The notes beneath the pieces were generated by a model. It saw only the letters and a program-made list of their open reading frames with translations. It made no database searches and was not told the origin of the DNA. Source: Trueperaceae bacterium (GTDB lineage Bacteria; Deinococcota; Deinococci; Deinococcales; Trueperaceae). From it: 5,449 nt of DNA. The DNA lies in NCBI GenBank assembly GCA_007130445.1, contig SLSM01000213.1:1-5449 (forward strand), written 5' to 3'. Within the stretch, counting starts at the first letter, position 1. Each line of letters opens with the position of its first letter. Below, piece after piece: positions 1 to 5,449 of this stretch. Position numbers and translations under genes: made by a program.

Positions 1-908
1 ACTTGCAGCGTGAAGAACTCGCTGCGGGTGAGCACGATCAGCGGCCACAGGAAGTCGTTCCAGCGCCACATCACCGAGAAGATCGCCAGCACCGCCAGCG
101 CCGGCGCGGAGAGCGGGATCACGATCTGCCAGAAGATGCGCCACTCCGACGCGCCGTCGATGCGCCCGGCGTCGAGCAGCTCGTCGGGGATGGTGAGCAT
201 GTACTGGCGCAGCAGGAACACGCCCGTCGGCGTGGCCGCGCCGGGGATGATCACGCCCCACAGGTTGTTGACCCAGCCGACCTGGTTGACGACCAGGTAG
301 ACGGGGACGAGGATGACGCTGATCGGGATCATCAGCGTGCTGATGATGACGAGGAAGATCAGGTTGCGGCCGCGGAAGCGGTACTTGGAGAGCGCGAACG
401 CGGCCATGCTGTTGATCACGAGCGTGATCAGCGTCGCGGTGATGGTCACGACCACGCTGTTGCGCAGGTAGCGCATGAAGTTGAAGCGCGTGAAGGACTC
501 GGTGTAGTTCTCGGTCGCCAGCCCGAACGCCCGCACGGGCGTGCGCAGTTCGATGGGGATCTGCAGCACCTCGTCCGGTGCGGCGGGGTCGACCATCTGC
601 GCCATCAGGCCGATGCGGCGCACTTGGGCCAACCGGGCCTCGCTGCCGTCCGCGAGGACGACGTCGTACACCGCGAGCGGCTGCGGGTAGCCCTCGACCT
701 CGGCCGTCACCTGCGCGAGCGGCAGCAGCGTGGGCGGGAACTCGAGGAGGTTCTGTTGCGTCTTGAACGACGAGAGCACCAGCCACGCCACCGGACCGAA
801 CATCACCAGGACTCCGACGATCAGGTAGGCGTAGGTGAGCACGTCACTGACGCTCCAGCGACCCTCGTGACCCTGGCGTCGGCCCAGGAAGCGCCCCACG
901 GCCGTCAT
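1..908 (-). CDS. MalG-like carbohydrate ABC transporter permease (3' end beyond window)
   Basis: This is an inner-membrane permease subunit of a CUT1-type sugar importer, the second of the two permeases. The start is the ATG at 908-906, which overlaps the stop of the upstream permease as ATGA. A weak GAGAGG ribosome site lies 8 nt upstream, so translational coupling is likely. 302 residues are visible and the C-terminus with the last helix is cut by the window edge. TM1 is at about residues 25-46 and TM2 at about 150-171, beginning RNSVVVTITATL; more helices follow at about 183-205, 214-235 and 265-280. The EAA loop that docks the ATPase is clear at about 242-270 (DELLDAGRIDGAS, then IPLSAPALA), followed by WNDFLWPL, typical of MalG proteins. 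Oddity: about 100 residues separate TM1 from TM2, including a probable beta-rich insert at about 66-127, whereas short MalG homologues have only a few tens. The family is secure; the substrate is not determinable. Confidence 0.95.
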   Translation of the reverse strand, partial: MTAVGRFLGRRQGHEGRWSVSDVLTYAYLIVGVLVMFGPVAWLVLSSFKTQQNLLEFPPTLLPLAQVTAEVEGYPQPLAVYDVVLADGSEARLAQVRRIGLMAQMVDPAAPDEVLQIPIELRTPVRAFGLATENYTESFTRFNFMRYLRNSVVVTITATLITLVINSMAAFALSKYRFRGRNLIFLVIISTLMIPISVILVPVYLVVNQVGWVNNLWGVIIPGAATPTGVFLLRQYMLTIPDELLDAGRIDGASEWRIFWQIVIPLSAPALAVLAIFSVMWRWNDFLWPLIVLTRSEFFTLQ

Positions 909-1933
909 GCCAGGTGCCTCTCGCTGCCGCGGCCGATGCGCAGTTGCAGGAGCGTCGCGACGAGCAGCACGGCGCCGAGCGTGACGCTCGCCGCGGCGGC
1001 CATGCCGAAGCGCGGGTTCTGGGTGCCGAACCCGGTGGCGTAGATGTACTGCACCAGCAGCATCGTGGCGCTGCCCGGTCCGCCGCCGGTGAGGACGTAC
1101 ACCTCGTCGAACATCTGGACGGCCCGGATGAGCGACAGCACCAGCACGACCATCATGGTCGGCATCAGGAGCGGCATGGTGATGTGGCGGAACGACTGCA
1201 GCGTGCTGGTGCCGTCGATCGCGCCGGCGTCGTAGAGCTCGACGGGGATGCTCTGCAGGCCGGCGAGCAAGATGAGCGTGTAGAAACCCATGTTCGCCCA
1301 GATGCTGACGATGATCACCCACGTCATCGCCCACGTGCCGTTGAGCAAGAAGTTGATCGGGTCTTGCCCGAGCGAGATCAGGATGGCGTTCAGCACGCCG
1401 TCGCGCTGCAAGATCCACTTCCAGATCAGCGCCACCACCACCGGCGAGAGCAGCACCGGGTAGAAGAACACGCTGCGGAAGAAGCCCAGACCGCGGATCT
1501 TGCGGTTCAGGACCATCGCGGTGAGCAGCGAGATCGCCACCATGCCGCTGACCTGGAACGCCACGAACACGCCGGTGTTGCGCGCCGCGCGCCAGAAGCG
1601 ATCCTCGAGGCAGGTGTTGGGATTGGCGTAGTCGGTGCACGTGTAGAGCCGCTCGAAGTTGGCGGCGCCGACGAAGGTCCGGTCTTGCGGATAGAGGGCC
1701 GTGCCGCTCGTCATCGCGAAGTAGACGTTGAGCAGCATGGGGAAGAGGATGAAGATCCCGAACACGAGCAGGTTCGGCAGGAGGAAGAGATACGCCATGT
1801 TGCGCTGACCGATCACGCGCTGGATGGGTTCGAGGACGAACCCGATGGTGTTCATGACGAGCGCGTAGAGGCCCTGGACCCCGCGGCCGGCGAGGGCGTT
1901 GGCGCGCTTGAGGGGCGTCGTTCGGACGGCCAT
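905..1933 (-). CDS. MalF-like carbohydrate ABC transporter permease
   Basis: This is the first permease subunit of the importer and pairs with the MalG-like protein encoded next to it. The protein has 342 residues from the ATG at 1933-1931. I prefer this start to the upstream ATG at 1981 (358 residues) because a good GGAGGT site (1943-1948) lies 9 nt before it. The upstream ATG has no such site and directly abuts a strong inverted repeat. Predicted segments are an N-terminal basic or amphipathic stretch (1-40), TM at about 47-72, then about 121-143, 151-172, 200-225, 256-277 and 306-328. The EAA loop is at about 230-258 (PVELYDAGAIDGTS, then MPLLMP). FDEVYVLTGGGPG at 275-287 is the hallmark of MalF/UgpA-type permeases. 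Two cysteines (C99, C108) lie in the periplasmic loop after the first main helix and could form a disulfide. The gene lies 136 nt after the binding-protein stop and overlaps the next permease by 4 nt. Substrate unknown. Confidence 0.95.
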   Translation of the reverse strand: MAVRTTPLKRANALAGRGVQGLYALVMNTIGFVLEPIQRVIGQRNMAYLFLLPNLLVFGIFILFPMLLNVYFAMTSGTALYPQDRTFVGAANFERLYTCTDYANPNTCLEDRFWRAARNTGVFVAFQVSGMVAISLLTAMVLNRKIRGLGFFRSVFFYPVLLSPVVVALIWKWILQRDGVLNAILISLGQDPINFLLNGTWAMTWVIIVSIWANMGFYTLILLAGLQSIPVELYDAGAIDGTSTLQSFRHITMPLLMPTMMVVLVLSLIRAVQMFDEVYVLTGGGPGSATMLLVQYIYATGFGTQNPRFGMAAAASVTLGAVLLVATLLQLRIGRGSERHLA

Positions 1934-1942
1934 GGGCTGCGG

Positions 1943-1948
1943 ACCTCC
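1943..1948 (-). promoter_or_regulatory. Ribosome binding site that decides the MalF-like start
   Basis: GGAGGT on the minus strand lies 9 nt before the ATG at 1933. The alternative upstream ATG at 1981 is preceded by the arm of the inverted repeat and has no purine-rich site. This supports the shorter 342-residue protein. Confidence 0.75.
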
Positions 1949-1952
1949 AGAC

Positions 1953-1969
1953 CGGACCGACGGGGTCCG
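1953..1969. promoter_or_regulatory. Small hairpin upstream of the permease ribosome site
   Basis: CGGACC (1953-1958) and GGTCCG (1964-1969) form a perfect 6-bp stem with a five-base loop. It sits between the large inverted repeat and the GGAGGT site of the MalF-like gene (1943-1948), about five bases from the latter. It could affect ribosome access or be part of a compound 3' structure. A stem this short can arise by chance in GC-rich DNA, so its function is uncertain. Confidence 0.3.
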
Positions 1970-1981
1970 TCGTGCATGCAT

Positions 1982-2015
1982 CGGGCGCTACCGGTCAGCG
2001 TACCGGTAGCGCCCG
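1982..2015. promoter_or_regulatory. Perfect 14-bp intergenic inverted repeat (mRNA stem-loop)
   Basis: CGGGCGCTACCGGT (1982-1995) is followed by a six-base loop (1996-2001) and its exact complement ACCGGTAGCGCCCG (2002-2015). It lies between the binding-protein stop and the permease ribosome site. In the minus-strand transcript it forms a very stable GC-rich hairpin. No T-run follows it on either strand, so it is not a classic intrinsic terminator. In many sugar importers a hairpin here protects the upstream binding-protein mRNA or reduces read-through into the permeases. That role is inferred from position; a DNA-binding site or a dispersed palindromic repeat is also possible. Confidence 0.75.
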
Positions 2016-2069
2016 GGAGACGTTCGCGGTTCGTCGACGGGGGTCACCGTGACGCCGCTGGTCAGGTCC

Positions 2070-3341
<1,272 letters not shown>

Positions 3342-3345
3342 CGGG

Positions 3346-3352
3346 ACCTCCT
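3346..3352 (-). promoter_or_regulatory. Strong ribosome binding site of the binding-protein gene
   Basis: AGGAGGT on the minus strand ends four bases before the ATG at 3341. It is the best Shine-Dalgarno match in the window, in keeping with the high expression expected of a binding protein. Confidence 0.8.
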
Positions 3353-3390
3353 GTGGTCGGTGTGTGCGCGGGGGCGACCCTGGTGGGTGC

Positions 3391-3424
3391 GCTCACTGGC
3401 ACGGGGACTCCGTGTGGCGTGAGC
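3391..3424. promoter_or_regulatory. Imperfect hairpin in the 5' leader of the transporter mRNA
   Basis: GCTCAC (3391-3396) pairs with GTGAGC (3419-3424). Inside a small internal loop, CACGG (3400-3404) pairs with CCGTG (3410-3414) around a five-base loop. Together this is an 11-bp interrupted stem. It lies downstream of the predicted minus-strand promoter and about 40 nt before the AGGAGGT site of the binding-protein gene. It could stabilise the leader, act in post-transcriptional control, or be an operator. It matches no riboswitch class I recognise. Confidence 0.4.
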
Positions 3425-3506
3425 CTACGGACGCGCTATGGGTGGTGTGCCTCACGCTCCCTTCGGGTGGTCGCGTCGGTGCACGCCTTGCGGATGGACG
3501 TGGCTG

Positions 3507-3536
3507 AGTATACGGTGGGCGGCACGATGTCGTCAA
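3507..3536 (-). promoter_or_regulatory. Predicted sigma70-type promoter of the transporter operon
   Basis: On the minus strand, TTGACG (3536-3531) and TATACT (3512-3507) are separated by 18 bases. Each differs from the -35 and -10 consensus at one position. The AT-rich -10 stands out in otherwise GC-rich sequence. The start point would fall near 3500, giving a leader of about 160 nt before the binding-protein ATG. Found by eye; no experimental support. Confidence 0.6.
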
Positions 3537-3558
3537 AGCGCCGTGGCGCCGCGAAGCA

Positions 3559-3588
3559 TGTCAGGGACGTGTCAGCTTTGGGCACGTC
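3559..3588. promoter_or_regulatory. Short repeats upstream of the transporter promoter (candidate regulator site)
   Basis: TGTCAG occurs at 3559-3564 and again at 3570-3575, start to start 11 bases apart, about one helical turn. Overlapping the second copy is an inverted pair, GACGTG (3566-3571) and CACGTC (3583-3588), with 11 bases between. The cluster lies upstream of the minus-strand -35 and just ahead of the divergent glycosidase start. An activator or shared divergent regulator could bind here, but the elements are short enough to be coincidental. Confidence 0.25.
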
Positions 3589-3606
3589 GGGCGGCTTCGT
3601 GCGGGC

Positions 3607-5449
3607 GTGACGACGGGCCCGGGCGTGCCCCTGTGGCCGCGCGGCGACGGTGCCCTGATCGGCGAGGGACCCGCCCCGCTCGCGCTCACGGGCGCGCGCT
3701 TGCAGGCGTGGGTCGACGTGGCGGGCGTCGACGAGATGGTCGTGTGGGGCGGCGGACGCGCCGCCTCGCTGCGTTTCGAGCCACCGCTCGAACCGAGCTC
3801 GCTCGTGGTGACCCCGAACCGCTGGCATGCTGCGTGGTCCGGTGGTGCGTTGACGGTGAGCGCCTTCCCGCCGCGACCGGCGATCGTGTTGCAGGGCCGG
3901 GGCGCGCTGCTGACGCTGCGCCTGACGCACCCGCGGCGCATGCCGGCGGGCTTCGACGCGGCGCCGACGCGGGCACCGCTGCCCGACGGCCACCACGTCG
4001 CGAGAGACTGGACCCACACCCGGCTGCGGGTCCACGACGGCGCTGTCGGACCGGACGGACGCGTGGCGTTCGGCCCAACCGGCGTCGCCGTCCTCGCCGC
4101 CGGCGCAGACGAAGATGAGGCGTCGGCGGCGGCTGCCTGGGCCCTGGCCGATCCGGACGCGGTCCGCGCCGAGTTGGACGCCTACCACGACCGACTCAGG
4201 GCGATGCTGTGGGTGGCCGACGCCGAGCTGAAGAGCCTGGCGCTGCACGGCCTGCACACCGCGTTCAGCGCCCGCAAGACGCTGGCCGACGGTCGCTTCG
4301 CCGGCCTCGCGGCCGGGGTCGGGTACGCGATGCCGCCGCGGACGTACTACCGAGACGCCTACTGGACGCTGCAGGTGCTCCTCCCGCTGGCGCCGGGGGC
4401 CGCCCTCGAACAGCTGCTCGTCCTGGTGGGCGGCGTCCACACGAGCGGCGAGGCGCCGAGCGGCGTCGTCATCGCCTCGAGCGCCGGCGAGTGGTGGGCG
4501 GACCACGCCGACTCGCCGCTGTGCTTCGTCCTGCTCGTGTGCGACGTGGCGGCCTGGTGCGGCGCGGCCGATCTGCTGGAGCGCGACGTCGACGGCGTCA
4601 CGCTGGGCGCGCGTGTGTCCGCCGTCCTCGAGCGCGTGCACGCCGGCGTCGACGCGTGGGGGTTGCCGGCGAAGCCGCACGGTGATCGCGATTGGGCCGA
4701 CAACGTCTTCCGGGGTGGGGCCGTCACCTACCTGGCGGGCCTCTATCACGGCGCCCTCGAGCGCACGGCGGCGCTGGTGGCGCCGCGCGACCCCGTGCGC
4801 GCCGAGCGCTACCGGCGACGCGCCGCCGCCCTGCGCACGGGCGCCCGGGAACGGCTGTGGCGCGCGGACCTCGGCCACTTCGTCGCGTTCCGCGAGCCGT
4901 CGGGGCGCGCCGAGGCGCACCTCGCCATCGAGACCCTGACCGCGCTGCGCTATGGCCTGGCCGACGATGCGCAGGCTGCGAGCGTCCTGGCGGTGATGCG
5001 CGCGCGCCTGGAGACACGGCACAACGCCGACCAGCCTTTTGGCGATTGGGGCGTCATGTGCGCCCACCCGCCGTACGCCGCCTGGGTGCGGCGACGCGGC
5101 AGGAGCCGCTTCGCGTACCGCTACCACAACGGCGCCGACTGGCCCTACTGGGACGGCGTCTACGCCGAAGAGCGCCTGCGCCGCAGCCTGCCCGGCTGGC
5201 GCTACCCGCTGACGCGCTGGTGGGCGGTCGGCCTCGAGCAGGGACGCGCGACGCCCGTGGAGTACGCCTCGCCGCCGTTCGCGCCGGGATCGCCGTCGAA
5301 CGCGTGGAGCGCGATGCCGGTGGCGGCGATGCTGCGGGGCGGCTTCGGCTTCACGCCGGGCGGCTCCGTTCGCGCGCCCCCGTGGGGCGACAGCGGTTCG
5401 ACACGACCCCTCCCCGGCGGCGGCGTTCGACGCGTCCGGGTGACGGGCG
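3607..5449 (+). CDS. Six-hairpin (alpha/alpha)6 glycoside hydrolase-like protein (3' end beyond window)
   Basis: Probably a soluble cytoplasmic glycosidase related to the amylo-alpha-1,6-glucosidase / GH63 / GH15-like group; the exact family is not settled. The frame is open from 3508 to the window end. The first usable start is GTG 3607, with no good ribosome site, giving 614 visible residues and no signal peptide or membrane helix. Residues 1 to about 190 look beta-rich, like the N-terminal sandwich of such enzymes. A helical barrel follows, with aromatic and acidic motifs at helix ends: YYRDAYW (247-253), AGEWWADHADSP (293-304), KPHGDRDWADN (356-366), GDWGV near 479-483 and YRYHNGADWPYWDG (504-517). 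The last resembles the HNG-WP motif of several six-hairpin enzymes. WSAMPVAAMLRGGFGF near the end leads into a C-terminal beta segment. Candidate catalytic acids are E295, D360, D362, D365 and D511, not assignable with certainty. Divergent from a sugar importer, it would plausibly cleave the imported glycoside. Confidence 0.8.
   Translation, partial: MTTGPGVPLWPRGDGALIGEGPAPLALTGARLQAWVDVAGVDEMVVWGGGRAASLRFEPPLEPSSLVVTPNRWHAAWSGGALTVSAFPPRPAIVLQGRGALLTLRLTHPRRMPAGFDAAPTRAPLPDGHHVARDWTHTRLRVHDGAVGPDGRVAFGPTGVAVLAAGADEDEASAAAAWALADPDAVRAELDAYHDRLRAMLWVADAELKSLALHGLHTAFSARKTLADGRFAGLAAGVGYAMPPRTYYRDAYWTLQVLLPLAPGAALEQLLVLVGGVHTSGEAPSGVVIASSAGEWWADHADSPLCFVLLVCDVAAWCGAADLLERDVDGVTLGARVSAVLERVHAGVDAWGLPAKPHGDRDWADNVFRGGAVTYLAGLYHGALERTAALVAPRDPVRAERYRRRAAALRTGARERLWRADLGHFVAFREPSGRAEAHLAIETLTALRYGLADDAQAASVLAVMRARLETRHNADQPFGDWGVMCAHPPYAAWVRRRGRSRFAYRYHNGADWPYWDGVYAEERLRRSLPGWRYPLTRWWAVGLEQGRATPVEYASPPFAPGSPSNAWSAMPVAAMLRGGFGFTPGGSVRAPPWGDSGSTRPLPGGGVRRVRVTG

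Larger units (their letters stand above)
3342..3606. other. Divergent intergenic region between transporter operon and glycosidase
   Basis: These 265 bases separate two outward-facing transcription units. They hold the promoter, leader hairpin and repeats listed separately. I found no convincing promoter for the plus-strand gene. The best guess is TTGCGG (3488-3493) with TATACG (3509-3514) at a short 15-base spacing, which would share the GTATAC core with the opposing -10. A 27-codon frame (3527-3610) also lies here and is discussed as a finding. Confidence 0.6.

Noticed and set aside
1982..2015. Reading the perfect inverted repeat as an intrinsic terminator
   Set aside because: There is no T-run on either side. 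It also lies inside an apparent operon whose downstream genes need read-through or a separate promoter.
2043..2053. Short palindrome GTCAC-C-GTGAC after the binding-protein stop
   Set aside because: Five-base arms are readily expected by chance in this composition, and nothing nearby supports a function.
3438..4118. Plus-strand frame overlapping the start of the glycosidase
   Set aside because: It turns into a run of arginines and has no motif; the frame from 3607 carries the enzyme signatures.
3436..5127. Long minus-strand open frame (563 codons) opposite the glycosidase
   Set aside because: The composition is dominated by R, A, G, H and V with no domain motif, while the plus strand encodes a coherent six-hairpin enzyme. 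It is a GC-driven shadow.

Overview
The window is GC-rich bacterial DNA whose reading frames end mostly in G or C. It carries part of a carbohydrate uptake locus. Three genes on the minus strand form a CUT1-type ABC sugar importer operon in the order solute-binding protein, MalF-like permease, MalG-like permease (cut by the left edge). On the plus strand, pointing away from them, is a cytoplasmic six-hairpin (alpha/alpha)6 glycoside hydrolase-like gene (cut by the right edge). The binding protein has a plain signal peptidase I signal rather than a lipobox. That fits a diderm lineage such as Deinococcota (for example Trueperaceae) or Proteobacteria better than Actinobacteria or Firmicutes. This lineage guess is inference only.

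Layout. 1-908 (minus) holds the MalG-like permease, 302 residues visible, with an unusually long loop after its first membrane helix. It overlaps the MalF-like permease gene (905-1933, minus) by four bases (ATGA). Next comes a 136-base gap with a perfect 14-bp inverted repeat (1982-2015) and a smaller hairpin (1953-1969). 2070-3341 (minus) is the periplasmic binding protein. 3342-3606 is the divergent regulatory region. It has a good sigma70-like promoter reading left (-35 at 3531-3536, -10 at 3507-3512), a leader of about 160 nt with an imperfect hairpin (3391-3424), and short repeats upstream of the promoter (3559-3588). 3607 to the end is the glycosidase-like gene on the plus strand.

How it works together. 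The binding protein would capture an oligosaccharide or glycoside in the periplasm and the two permeases would carry it across the inner membrane. The energising ATPase is not in the window and may be encoded elsewhere. The soluble glycosidase-like enzyme would cleave the imported sugar in the cytoplasm. The intergenic stem-loop between the binding-protein gene and the permease genes is placed where many importers set a high binding-protein to permease ratio. The substrate cannot be read from the sequence. No CRISPR array, mobile element, tRNA or rRNA was seen. The points most worth a second look are the enlarged MalG-type loop, the leader and intergenic RNA structures, the possible small leader ORF overlapping the glycosidase start, and the exact family of the glycosidase.
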